DNA of 16,908 nt from NCBI GenBank assembly GCA_022425445.1, contig JAKMFM010000183.1, positions 1 to 16,908 of the forward strand. Direction: 5' to 3'. The notes under the pieces were generated by a model. It saw only the letters and a list, made by a program, of their open reading frames with translations, was not told the DNA's origin and ran no database searches. The position numbers were made by a program, and so were the translations under genes. The stretch is from Planktomarina sp. (GTDB lineage: Bacteria > Pseudomonadota > Alphaproteobacteria > Rhodobacterales > Rhodobacteraceae). Below, piece by piece: positions 1 to 7,841 of this stretch. Within the stretch, counting starts at the first letter, position 1, and each line of letters begins with the position of its first letter.

Positions 1-868
1 TTCCAGAGGCGCAGCCCAAATCCAACATTGGCGCAATGCAAGCGGCGATGGTGGCGGCGTCCTCTTCATGCGCCAGATGTCCAAGATTGGGCAGGGCTTG
101 GTAATCTGCATTCGGCAACAAAGCGGCCGCCCGTTGGGAGGTTGCGCAGGGCACCGCAAGATCATTGGAAGACGCAATCAGATGGGTCTCAGTTTGCAAT
201 CTCGGCAACCGCGCCAATAGTGGTTCAAGATCCCACTGCGCCATCATTTGCAAGGTGGCCCCAATATGGGAGCGGCTACGCATCAACTCTTTGTAAAATT
301 CTAAATCCGCCGCCGCCAGAGTTGAACCGGTGCCTTTGAGAATGCGATCGACTGTTTGATCATGACCGGCAATTTTACTCAGGAGACTGCTTGAAAACGG
401 CATGTTGGCGATGGCCTTTGCCAAAAGCGGAAATAAAACCCCCGCGACACCGCGAAAGTGATCAAGCGCAGCGTTGATCCCGATAACCTTACAGTCAAAC
501 TTCGCAAGCTCCGCAAGGCGAAGCGCAATTGCAGCGCCCGCGGAATGGCCAATAATGACCTTCGGCGCGAGATCAAGCGCCGTCAAACAGCTCGTTAGGT
601 CTTCAGCCATGTGATCCAACCCGCAACGTTGCTGCGCACCCAGGCGGGTAAAGCCTTGACCCGGCAGATCCACCATAATCACGCGGTTTCTATCCGTTAG
701 GAAAGGCACGAGGTGTTGCCAGCTGTGGGTTGTACTGCCAGCACCATGAATCAGCAAAATCACCGGCCCAGTTCCGATATCCTGAATATGCCATAAATGC
801 GGTTTTTGCAGCGAAAACTGCGAATACTGCGCAAAGGGCCAATATTGCTTTGCGTGCTGCCAGTTCAT
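1..868 (-). CDS. bchO: BchO, alpha/beta-hydrolase of the magnesium chelatase operon (3' end cut off by window edge)
   Basis: The minus-strand frame is open from an ATG at 868-866 to the window edge, giving 289 codons with no stop. Homologues are around 280-305 residues, so nearly the whole protein is present. It has the alpha/beta-hydrolase layout: an oxyanion-region HGAGS at residues 41-45, the nucleophile elbow GHSAGA at 107-112 with Ser109, a likely acid at Asp236 (SSNDLAVP), and a catalytic His at 264 in NLGHLAHEE. BchO is regularly found beside bchID and is annotated as a putative magnesium chelatase accessory protein; its substrate is not established. The start overlaps the bchD stop by one base (TGATG), which suggests translational coupling. 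Identity rests on fold motifs plus position directly after bchD; another alpha/beta-hydrolase is unlikely here. Confidence 0.9.
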   Translation of the reverse strand, partial: MNWQHAKQYWPFAQYSQFSLQKPHLWHIQDIGTGPVILLIHGAGSTTHSWQHLVPFLTDRNRVIMVDLPGQGFTRLGAQQRCGLDHMAEDLTSCLTALDLAPKVIIGHSAGAAIALRLAELAKFDCKVIGINAALDHFRGVAGVLFPLLAKAIANMPFSSSLLSKIAGHDQTVDRILKGTGSTLAAADLEFYKELMRSRSHIGATLQMMAQWDLEPLLARLPRLQTETHLIASSNDLAVPCATSQRAAALLPNADYQALPNLGHLAHEEDAATIAACIAPMLDLGCASG

Positions 869-2520
869 CACGAATACGCCAAAGCTGAAGAGACGGCACC
901 GGACACTGATTTTGCATCCGAGCGGGGCAAAGCAATGTAGTTTGCCCGCATTTTCCCAGCCAGGGTTTGTAGCGTTTTCTCCGGCCGGACGGTTGTATCG
1001 ATAACCAAAGCCGGGATCTGCGCCTCAGCAATCTTTTGTGCCAACATCAAAGCATCCGCTGCCGCTTGCGAGCGATCATTCGATCCATCAAGTGCCACAT
1101 TGGCACGCCCATCGGTTAGCAAAATCAACGTCGGCGTTAGACCATTGCGCCGTTCTTGCAATGCAAGTTGAAACGCGGCCGCAAGCCCGGCAGCTAAGGG
1201 CGTGGCTCCACCACCGGGGAGCGCGGCCAGCCGCTTTTTGGTTTGCACAAGTGATCTTGTTGGAGGCAGTAACGCCTCGGACCCCGTTCCACGGAACGCA
1301 TAAAGCGCCACATGATCCCGTCGAGCATAGGCCTCGCCAAGCAGCAGTTCGACCGCACCCTTGGCCTCAGCCAAGCGAGCAACGGCAGCGGAGCCTGACG
1401 CATCCACCGTGAAAATAAGCAGGCGATCTGACCCAATTTCATAGCGTTTATGACGCAAATCAGAGACTTTGAAAATCGGTCCCACGGCCTCAGGATTTGC
1501 AGCCTTGCGCAGAGTTTGCCAAGGAATTGCGGCCCGCAAGCTGGCCACGAGATCAACCCGGGCGCCACTGTTCTTGGGGCCCAATCTGGCCGGCAAGGGA
1601 CGCCCGCGGTGATTTCCTTTGCGGCGCGCGCCAGATCCCGAGCCAGACGCAGGCTGTTTTACCACAGTTTGCAACTGGGCCAAAACACCCGGCGGCAGGA
1701 CGGCCTTGACGGCTTCGATCATCAAGTCATTCGGCGGTATGGCTTGATTTGGGTCTTGCGGCGCCTCCGCTGGGTTTTTCTCTTCAGATGGCGCCTCCGG
1801 CTCTGGATCCTGAGGCAAGCGCGTGGCCCTATGTGGGTAAACCAGCATCACAGCCAGTTTTAGATCTTCTTCCGTCACCTCATATCGGGCGTGAAGGGCG
1901 GCATGAGCTTGCGCCGCATAGCCCAGCAAGAGCGGAGCACGCAGGCTTGAAATGCCGAGCGAAGCGGCCAGGATAACAGCCTCCTCCATCACATCAGCCG
2001 GCAGAGTTACACCACGGACCGCAGCGCGGATGTCTTCCAATGATCTGGGCAATGTCATGGGTGATAAATCTTGCAGGGCCAAATCGTCGAGGGTGACATG
2101 AAACGCCAGGCGATCTGTCAGCGCATCCGGCAGGCCATCCCCGACCTCCACGCCTTCATCCAAGGCGATAAGAGCATGACCACGGCCTTCCTCCAAGGCT
2201 TGGCATATTCGCGCAGAAAACTGTGGTGCGCTGCGCTCCGCCATAGGAAGTATAAATAATGACGGTGCGCAGTCAAAAATACTTTTGCGCGTCACCAATT
2301 GGCGCCCCGCCAAAGAGGCCGTTAAATCAATATCGCCGTTGAGAACCTCAACCGTCATGTGATGCTGCAACTTGACCTTGGCCAGATCGAGCGATTGAAC
2401 GGCGGCAAGCATTGCGGCCTGAGCGGGGCCCGCGCGGGCACGAATAACCAAGCCCCCAAGCCTTTGGGGATCTATCGCAAGGAGCGTAATCGCCAGCTGC
2501 GCCCTCTCCCAAAGGGTCAT
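868..2520 (-). CDS. bchD: Magnesium chelatase ATPase subunit D
   Basis: This 550-residue protein matches the usual BchD length of about 560. BchD and BchI form the AAA+ motor complex that drives BchH to insert Mg2+ into protoporphyrin IX, the first committed step of bacteriochlorophyll synthesis. Its N-terminal third is an AAA+ module with a degenerate P-loop: the expected Walker A position (about residues 26-37) has no lysine, as is known for D subunits. A proline- and acid-rich linker follows at about 237-280. The C-terminus is a von Willebrand A/integrin-I domain with an intact MIDAS: D373-x-S375-x-S377, T440 (GGGATPL) and D470 (LLTDGRA). The ATG lies one base after the bchI stop, and the gene ends overlapping the bchO start. 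The protein is cytoplasmic. The call is secure. Confidence 0.97.
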   Translation of the reverse strand: MTLWERAQLAITLLAIDPQRLGGLVIRARAGPAQAAMLAAVQSLDLAKVKLQHHMTVEVLNGDIDLTASLAGRQLVTRKSIFDCAPSLFILPMAERSAPQFSARICQALEEGRGHALIALDEGVEVGDGLPDALTDRLAFHVTLDDLALQDLSPMTLPRSLEDIRAAVRGVTLPADVMEEAVILAASLGISSLRAPLLLGYAAQAHAALHARYEVTEEDLKLAVMLVYPHRATRLPQDPEPEAPSEEKNPAEAPQDPNQAIPPNDLMIEAVKAVLPPGVLAQLQTVVKQPASGSGSGARRKGNHRGRPLPARLGPKNSGARVDLVASLRAAIPWQTLRKAANPEAVGPIFKVSDLRHKRYEIGSDRLLIFTVDASGSAAVARLAEAKGAVELLLGEAYARRDHVALYAFRGTGSEALLPPTRSLVQTKKRLAALPGGGATPLAAGLAAAFQLALQERRNGLTPTLILLTDGRANVALDGSNDRSQAAADALMLAQKIAEAQIPALVIDTTVRPEKTLQTLAGKMRANYIALPRSDAKSVSGAVSSALAYS

Positions 2521-2521
2521 A

Positions 2522-3529
2522 TCAATCGCCTAAAATTTCTGAGACGGTCCGCGCCACCCGACTGCTTGAGCCAGACTCGTCCAAAGGATCGCGGCGCAAT
2601 CTGTGGCGCAGGGCCAGCACGGCGGTCTTGCGGATATGCTCATCTGTGACGGCCTGATCACCTGCAAATGCAGCAAAGGCCCGCGCCGCTTTCAAAAGCG
2701 TCAATTCCCCGCGCAACCCATCCGAACCCAAGGCGATGCAAAGCTCCGCGACGCGGCGCAGGGCGCTATCGGCAGTTTGCAAATCTGCCAAAGCTGCCCG
2801 TGCGGCCACGATGCGCGCCCGCAGAGTGGCATCTTCTGACTGCCAATGCGCAATAAAGGCCTCATGGTCATTCTCGTAAGCGTCGCGGCGCTTTATGACC
2901 TCAATTCTTTCATCAATATTTGTAGGAGACAGCACATCGACAGACAGTCCGAAGCGATCCATCAATTGCGGCCGCAATTCGCCCTCTTCGGGATTGCCAG
3001 AGCCAACCAATACGAAACGCGCGGCATGGCGAATGGACAGACCCTCGCGTTCCACGACATTTTCACCCGATTGCGCCACATCCAGCAAGAGATCCACAAT
3101 GTGATCTTCAAGAAGATTCACCTCATCTATATAAAGATACCCGCGGTTCGCCTGGGCAAATAGGCCGGGTTGAAAGGCTTTCTCACCCTTGGTTAATGCT
3201 TTTTCGATATCGAGCGCCCCGGTGACACGATCCTCCGACGCGCCCAAAGGCAGATCCACAACCGGCGTGGCAATGCTTTGCACACGCGCGTCCGATATTT
3301 CGCACCACGCAGGGCAATCTTTGATGTCAGCGCTATTCACCGGGCAGGCCTTTACGGCGAGGATTGGCGGCAAAAGTCCCGCCAAAGCCCGCACCGCCGT
3401 GGATTTGCCAGTGCCACGCTCTCCAAAGACAAGAACCCCTGCGATCGATGGATCAATAGCGGTTAACACCATGGCCAGTTTCATATCATCCTGTCCAACA
3501 ATGGCTGAGAAAGGAAAAGGCTGCTTCAT
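2522..3529 (-). CDS. bchI: Magnesium chelatase ATPase subunit I
   Basis: This 335-residue AAA+ ATPase works with BchD and BchH to insert Mg into protoporphyrin IX. Walker A is GERGTGKST at residues 36-44 and Walker B is YLYIDE at 131-136, followed by VNLL. Downstream, GSGNPEEGELRPQLMDRFGL carries the sensor-1/arginine-finger signature of Mg chelatase I subunits. The frame stays open upstream to about 3703, but I take ATG 3529: it gives the family N-terminus (MKQPFPFSAIVGQ), overlaps the crtA stop as ATGA, and the extra upstream residues are only the crtA gene read in another frame. It is followed one base later by bchD. Expression probably depends on the crtA promoter and on coupling to crtA translation. 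Confidence 0.97.
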   Translation of the reverse strand: MKQPFPFSAIVGQDDMKLAMVLTAIDPSIAGVLVFGERGTGKSTAVRALAGLLPPILAVKACPVNSADIKDCPAWCEISDARVQSIATPVVDLPLGASEDRVTGALDIEKALTKGEKAFQPGLFAQANRGYLYIDEVNLLEDHIVDLLLDVAQSGENVVEREGLSIRHAARFVLVGSGNPEEGELRPQLMDRFGLSVDVLSPTNIDERIEVIKRRDAYENDHEAFIAHWQSEDATLRARIVAARAALADLQTADSALRRVAELCIALGSDGLRGELTLLKAARAFAAFAGDQAVTDEHIRKTAVLALRHRLRRDPLDESGSSSRVARTVSEILGD

Positions 3530-4230
3530 GAGATATCCAGTTTTTTTAGAGGGGAGTCGCCCTCCCAAGTGCCTGTGTCTGCGATGAGGGTAAACCGGGC
3601 GTAGAGTTCTTCTTTGAACCATCCCTCCATCCGCACGGCCTGAATGGCCCGCGCATGATGCCCTTTGCGAGCAAAATTGTTCATATGCTCCAAGCTGGGC
3701 CATATGGAGAAGGTCACCTGTTGGAACCAGGGCACTTCACCAATTCCGATCTTGAAAACAACATTGGGATCTTGGCCAATCACCTGTGAAATATTAGGGA
3801 CACGGCGCCAAAATCGGGCCAGGTTTCGCGGCCGCAGCGTGGCGCGGGTGATCACCGCAAGCGGGCCATTCTGATTTTGAGTCGTTGCGGAAAATGGAGT
3901 TTGGCCCGACCACTGGCCCCGCGCTGTCTCCGCTTTCATAAAAACGGTCCAGTTTTCGATCGCCTGCTGACGGTAGCGTGCGAAGATAGCGCTCTGTTGC
4001 AAGCTGCGCTCCGCGGTTTGCCGATCCGGCCAAGTCGCCAGCACCGCGTAGACAGACACATTGGGTTTGGGCGTAAAGCCTTCATTGGAGCCGGATCCAA
4101 ATAATTTCCAAAATCCAATACCCGGTACGCGCGACATCTGCCCTCTGGCCAGACCCATCATAGCGAAGGCCCAAAGTCGCGAGCGAACGGACCCAAAACG
4201 AAAGAAACTAATTGTGACGATCTGCGTCAT
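3526..4230 (-). CDS. crtA: Spheroidene monooxygenase CrtA
   Basis: This 234-residue protein is close to the roughly 240 of Rhodobacter CrtA. CrtA is a heme-dependent monooxygenase that adds a 2-keto group to spheroidene, giving spheroidenone, and acts on acyclic carotenoids at the membrane. Family features are the N-terminal VTISFFRFGSVRSRLWAFAMMG run, the SVYAVLATWPD segment and the SIWPSLEHMNNFARKGHHARAI block. The start is ATG 4230 (MTQIVTIS). An upstream in-frame extension to 4371 would run through the divergent promoter and is rejected. The Shine-Dalgarno is weak. It is first in a minus-strand operon with bchI, bchD and bchO and is divergent from crtI. A TGT-N12-ACA operator starts 21 bp upstream. 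Its presence implies the cell makes spheroidenone when oxygen is available. Confidence 0.95.
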   Translation of the reverse strand: MTQIVTISFFRFGSVRSRLWAFAMMGLARGQMSRVPGIGFWKLFGSGSNEGFTPKPNVSVYAVLATWPDRQTAERSLQQSAIFARYRQQAIENWTVFMKAETARGQWSGQTPFSATTQNQNGPLAVITRATLRPRNLARFWRRVPNISQVIGQDPNVVFKIGIGEVPWFQQVTFSIWPSLEHMNNFARKGHHARAIQAVRMEGWFKEELYARFTLIADTGTWEGDSPLKKLDIS

Positions 4231-4251
4231 GCCCTGTGCACCTGGTAAATG

Positions 4252-4269
4252 TGTCAGAATATGTTGACA
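4252..4269. promoter_or_regulatory. PpsR/CrtJ-type operator, crtA-proximal
   Basis: An exact TGT-N12-ACA match, TGTCAGAATATGTTGACA. It sits inside a longer perfect inverted repeat, TGTGTCA (4250-4256) and TGACACA (4265-4271), so it is stronger than the minimal motif. PpsR/CrtJ binds this motif in Rhodobacter and represses pigment genes under oxygen or strong light. The site is 21 bp upstream of the crtA ATG. A -10-like GATAAT on the minus strand (plus-strand ATTATC, 4271-4276) lies just upstream of it with respect to crtA, without a good -35 partner. Confidence 0.85.
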
Positions 4270-4277
4270 CATTATCC

Positions 4278-4307
4278 TTGCATTGGGAAGCTCATAAGAC
4301 CTATGAT
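4278..4307 (+). promoter_or_regulatory. Possible crtI promoter
   Basis: TTGCAT (4278-4283), an 18-base spacer, then TATGAT (4302-4307). The -10 matches the sigma-70 consensus at five of six bases; the -35 is weak. Transcription would start close to the crtI-proximal operator and leave a leader of roughly 30 bases. This comes from inspection only, and the -35 call is uncertain. Confidence 0.4.
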
Positions 4308-4325
4308 TGTAAATAATTCTAGACA
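4308..4325. promoter_or_regulatory. PpsR/CrtJ-type operator, crtI-proximal
   Basis: A second exact TGT-N12-ACA match in the divergent region, TGTAAATAATTCTAGACA, ending 19 bp before the crtI ATG. It lies 38 bp from the crtA-proximal site. It is directly next to the TATGAT that I propose as the crtI -10 element, so a bound repressor would be expected to block crtI transcription. Confidence 0.78.
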
Positions 4326-4344
4326 TATGGCGGGCGAGAAATTT

Positions 4345-5889
4345 ATGACCAACCCTGATCAAAGCACCCAAGACAACCGCGCGGTTGTGATTGGCGCCGG
4401 CCTGGGCGGGCTGGCGGCAGCGATGCGGTTGGGCGCAAAGGGCTACGCGGTCACTGTGTTGGACAAGCTTGATCGTGTTGGCGGCCGTGGCTCCTCAGTC
4501 ACACAAGATGGTCACCGATTTGATTTGGGGCCGACGATTGTCACTATGCCGAAAGTGTTTGAATCCCTTTGGGCCGCCTGTGGTCGAGATTTTCACGCAG
4601 ATGTAGATCTGCGGCCGCTCGAACCCTTCTATGAGATTCGTTGGCCGGATGGGTCATATTTTCGGGCCAGCGGCGATGATGAGAAAATGCAATCCGAAGT
4701 CCAGAGGCTGAACCCTGCGGATCTGCCCGGCTACAAACGCTTTTTGAAAGACTCGCAGAAACGCTATATCATCGGCTATGAGGGTATGGTAGCCGAGCCC
4801 ATGCACCGGCTTTGGGAAACCCTAAAGGTTCTGCCGACATTTGCCATGTTGCGCGCGGATCGTTCAATTTATGGTCTGGCTGCGCGGCGCGTCAAAGATG
4901 AGCGGCTCAGAATGGCCCTCTCCTTTCACCCCTTGTTCATCGGTGGCGACCCGACGCATGTCACCTCAATCTATGCTTTGGTGGCGCATTTGGAAAAAAC
5001 TTATGGTGTGCATTACGCGATGGGCGGGGTGCAACAGATTGCGGATGCCATGGCCGCAGTGGTGCGCGCCCAAGGCGGGCAAATTCACCAAAACGCAGTC
5101 GCGGATGAAATTCTTATCAAGAACGGGGCTGCGCAAGCGGTTGTTCTCACCGACGGCCAAAGGTTCGATGCGCCATTGATTGTCAGCAATGCCGATGCCG
5201 GTCATACCTATGATCACCTCCTGCGCAACCACAGCCGCAGACGTTGGACGAGCGGGAAACTTGCCCGCAAGCGCTGGTCAATGGGCTTATTCGTTTGGTA
5301 TTTTGGAACGCGAGGAACCGCGGGCCGATGGGCGGATGTGGGGCATCATACGATCGCCAATGGACCACGCTATAAGGGCCTGTTGCGAGACATCTTTCTC
5401 AAAGGCCGTTTGTCGGACGACATGAGCCTCTATATCCACAGGCCATCTGTGACCGACCCAAGTGTCGCGCCCGCGGGGGATGATACATTCTATGTACTAT
5501 CACCCGTCCCACATTTGGGCTGGAAGAACAAAGTCGATTGGCAAAAGGAGATGCCGATCTACCGCGCCAAGGTGGCCGCCGAAGTGGAGAAATTGATGCC
5601 CGGCTTCGAAGCCTGCATTTCAACGGAAACAATTTTTACCCCCGAAACCTTTGAGGATCGCTATCTCAGCCCGCATGGCGCGGGATTTTCCATTGAACCG
5701 CGCATTCTGCAGAGCGCTTGGTTCCGACCCCATAACGTGAGCGAAGAGGCACGCGGCCTCTATCTTGTTGGCGCAGGAACGCATCCGGGGGCCGGGCTGC
5801 CTGGCGTCATCTCCAGCGCAGAGGTCTTGTCAAAACTTGTGCCCGATGCGCCGGTTGCACAGAGCAAAACACGGATGGCCGCTGAATGA
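4345..5889 (+). CDS. crtI: Phytoene desaturase CrtI (neurosporene-producing type expected)
   Basis: This 514-residue FAD-dependent desaturase converts phytoene stepwise to neurosporene in spheroidene producers. The N-terminal dinucleotide fold is VVIGAGLGGLAAAMRLG (Gly17, Gly19, Gly22), followed by the DKLDRVGGRG loop. The C-terminal carotenoid-desaturase signature GLYLVGAGTHPGAGLPGV is intact. Lengths of about 518-524 are usual. I chose ATG 4345 (MTNPDQ): a weak GGCGAGAA lies just upstream, and the longer in-frame starts (4249 and others) run through the operators. The stop overlaps the crtB start (ATGA). Together with crtB it supplies neurosporene for the CrtC/D/F/A branch in this window. 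The number of desaturation steps is inferred from pathway context, not from residues. Confidence 0.96.
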   Translation: MTNPDQSTQDNRAVVIGAGLGGLAAAMRLGAKGYAVTVLDKLDRVGGRGSSVTQDGHRFDLGPTIVTMPKVFESLWAACGRDFHADVDLRPLEPFYEIRWPDGSYFRASGDDEKMQSEVQRLNPADLPGYKRFLKDSQKRYIIGYEGMVAEPMHRLWETLKVLPTFAMLRADRSIYGLAARRVKDERLRMALSFHPLFIGGDPTHVTSIYALVAHLEKTYGVHYAMGGVQQIADAMAAVVRAQGGQIHQNAVADEILIKNGAAQAVVLTDGQRFDAPLIVSNADAGHTYDHLLRNHSRRRWTSGKLARKRWSMGLFVWYFGTRGTAGRWADVGHHTIANGPRYKGLLRDIFLKGRLSDDMSLYIHRPSVTDPSVAPAGDDTFYVLSPVPHLGWKNKVDWQKEMPIYRAKVAAEVEKLMPGFEACISTETIFTPETFEDRYLSPHGAGFSIEPRILQSAWFRPHNVSEEARGLYLVGAGTHPGAGLPGVISSAEVLSKLVPDAPVAQSKTRMAAE

Positions 5890-6926
5890 TACGCCCTGAT
5901 GATCTGGAGCATTGCCGCAACGTGATTCGCACCGGGTCATTGTCTTTTCATGCTGCATCAAAATTATTACCCGCCTCCGTCCGTGATCCGGCCTTGGCGC
6001 TCTATGCCTTTTGCCGATTGGCCGATGACGAAGTGGATGAGGGGCAGAACAAGACCCGCGCCGTGATTGAATTGCAAGAAAGGTTGGCACGTGTCTATGC
6101 GGGACGACCGCGCAATGCCCCCGAGGATCGGGCCTTTGCTTCAGTGGTGGAGGATTTCGAAATGCCAGCCGCCCTGCCCGAAGCTTTGTTGGAAGGTTTG
6201 GCATGGGACGCAATGGAGCACCGCTATTCCAGCCTCTCGGACCTGCGCGGCTATTGCGCCCGCGTGGCCTCTGCCGTGGGTGCAATGATGTGTGTCTTGA
6301 TGCGCGTGCGCGATGCAGACGCATTGGCGCGGGCTTGCGATCTAGGTGTGGCGATGCAGCTGACAAATATTGCGCGGGATGTGGGCGAGGATGCACGGGC
6401 AGGACGAATTTACCTGCCACTTGAGTGGATCGATGCCGAAGGGCTTGATCCACAGCAAGTTTTGAGCGTGACCGAGGCGACCCCAGAACTGCGCCGTATG
6501 GTTAAAAAACTATTATCCGAGGCCCATGCGCTCTATGTGAGATCCGAGGCCGGCGTTGCCGCATTACCGCTGAATGCCCGTACGGGAATCTATGCGGCCC
6601 GCTATATTTATGACGCAATCGGTCAAGCCGTGGCCCGCAATCACTATGATTCCATCACCCACCGGGGCCGAACAACTAAAGCACAGAAAATGGCGCTTCT
6701 TGCAAAATCGTCGCTCCGAACAGCCGCAGGTTTGGTCATGCCAAGGTCCCCAGTGCTCTACGCGCGACCGCTGCCGGAGGTTCAGTTTTTAGTTGATGCC
6801 GTGGCCATCAACGAACGCCACGCCATGTCATGGGGCCAAGGGCATACCGGCGCTTTTATAGCCGCCATGGCCGAGCTGAAACGCAAAGAACGCGCCCAAT
6901 CCAGCGGCGCTATGCTCGCAGAATAG
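5886..6926 (+). CDS. crtB: 15-cis-phytoene synthase CrtB
   Basis: This 346-residue trans-isoprenyl diphosphate synthase joins two geranylgeranyl-PP to form phytoene, the first carotenoid-specific step. Both Mg-binding aspartate motifs are present: DDEVD at residues 47-51 and NIARDVGED at 161-169, the latter followed by the family segment GRIYLPLEWI. Tyr123 lies in the DLRGYCARVASAVG substrate-pocket helix. The ATG overlaps the crtI stop by four bases (ATGA), so the two genes form a coupled unit. The TAG stop directly abuts the crtC stop on the other strand, and I see no terminator hairpin between them. Confidence 0.96.
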   Translation: MIRPDDLEHCRNVIRTGSLSFHAASKLLPASVRDPALALYAFCRLADDEVDEGQNKTRAVIELQERLARVYAGRPRNAPEDRAFASVVEDFEMPAALPEALLEGLAWDAMEHRYSSLSDLRGYCARVASAVGAMMCVLMRVRDADALARACDLGVAMQLTNIARDVGEDARAGRIYLPLEWIDAEGLDPQQVLSVTEATPELRRMVKKLLSEAHALYVRSEAGVAALPLNARTGIYAARYIYDAIGQAVARNHYDSITHRGRTTKAQKMALLAKSSLRTAAGLVMPRSPVLYARPLPEVQFLVDAVAINERHAMSWGQGHTGAFIAAMAELKRKERAQSSGAMLAE

Positions 6927-7841
6927 TTAGAATTTCCACTTTGCCCGGCGCGGCACACGGCAAGCCAGCATGGATTTGATGATCGGTGAGTCAAAGCGGT
7001 TGAGATCGAGCGCTTCATGCACCCCCTGCACCCGCTCACCATTCAGCACGGTTTCGACAACGGATCGGGAGTAAAATGGCGCGTCGAGCATGGATTTGAT
7101 CTGCTTTGGTCGATACCCTGGATCAGCACGGGTGGCGCGGGGAAGAGCCCAGAGCGTTCGGTTGAAGCGCGCAGATCCCGGCGCCGAAACATGTGCGGCC
7201 TGGCCGTCCGGGGTGAATCCAATGGCCGCATCCAAGCGCGTGCCATCGCGGCGCTCAGCATCATAAAAACAGGTGGCCCCTGATTGAGTCGGATACCGAG
7301 CCCAGGTCCAAGAGCTAAAATCCTCCTCCAGGGCGCGCGTGCCAAAGTTGCTGTCAAAATAGCCATGCCCATCAAACTGCCAGCCCTCCGCCTCTAGATC
7401 GACAGAAATACGCGCAATCGGTGCAAACGGACGCCAGACATGAGCCCCATCAGCTGTGAGCGGCAATTCAATTTGTGTGAGGGCCGGCGGGGTCAAAGTG
7501 ATCCGTCCCCGCATTCTAGAAATGATGGGCAATGAAGATATTTCATCCACGTCAATCACCAATTGCTTTCCGGTCCAATGCAGGGACGATGGGCCAATGG
7601 TGAGCATATCTGAAGTTTGCCGCAACGCCGTCTGGCCACGGTCCGTCATGGCAAAGCGGCCACCTCGACCATAGGTTGCAACATTGATGCAGCAATGATT
7701 GCTAGGATTCCCACGGCCCGACCAAGCATACCATGGCGAGAAGACCGAACCGATAAAGCCGATGACAGAAACGGCACGCTTGCCATCATCGCTAACGCCA
7801 TCAATATACCACCAGGCATAGCCACCTGGCGGAACCTCTAT
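6927..7841 (-). CDS. crtC: Acyclic carotenoid 1,2-hydratase CrtC (start codon non-canonical or uncertain)
   Basis: This enzyme hydrates the C-1,2 bond of neurosporene and related acyclic carotenoids to make 1-hydroxy products. Family blocks in order are PPGGYAWWYIDG near the N-terminus, VIGFIGSVFSPWYAWSGR, GPSSLHW, LPLTADGAHVWRPFAP, GHGYFDSNFGTRALEEDF and SMLDAPFYSRSVVET, ending KWKF. The start is odd. Between the crtD stop and the conserved blocks the frame has no ATG, GTG, TTG or CTG. I put the start at ATA 7841-7839, which overlaps the crtD TAG as ATAG, about 304 residues. The first upstream in-frame ATG is at 8141, 300 bases inside crtD, and would give a junk N-terminus. The next downstream ATG (FAMTDRG) would delete conserved blocks. 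Function is secure; the 5' end is not. Confidence 0.87.
   Translation of the reverse strand: MEVPPGGYAWWYIDGVSDDGKRAVSVIGFIGSVFSPWYAWSGRGNPSNHCCINVATYGRGGRFAMTDRGQTALRQTSDMLTIGPSSLHWTGKQLVIDVDEISSLPIISRMRGRITLTPPALTQIELPLTADGAHVWRPFAPIARISVDLEAEGWQFDGHGYFDSNFGTRALEEDFSSWTWARYPTQSGATCFYDAERRDGTRLDAAIGFTPDGQAAHVSAPGSARFNRTLWALPRATRADPGYRPKQIKSMLDAPFYSRSVVETVLNGERVQGVHEALDLNRFDSPIIKSMLACRVPRRAKWKF

Noticed and set aside
28..339. Open frame of 103 codons on the plus strand at the left edge
   Set aside because: It is antisense to bchO, which is open across the whole of 1-868 with clear hydrolase motifs. The translation has no recognisable family features.
3530..3703. N-terminal extension of bchI
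   Set aside because: These codons are the 3' end of crtA read in another frame. ATG 3529 gives the family N-terminus and an ATGA overlap.
4249..4344. Longer crtI starting at ATG 4249
   Set aside because: The extra 32 codons pass through both operators and the proposed promoter, and the family N-terminus fits ATG 4345.
6941..6963. TTGCC/GGCAA inverted repeat near the crtC 3' end as a terminator
   Set aside because: Only five base pairs with a 13-base loop and no T-run on either strand, and it lies inside the crtC coding sequence.
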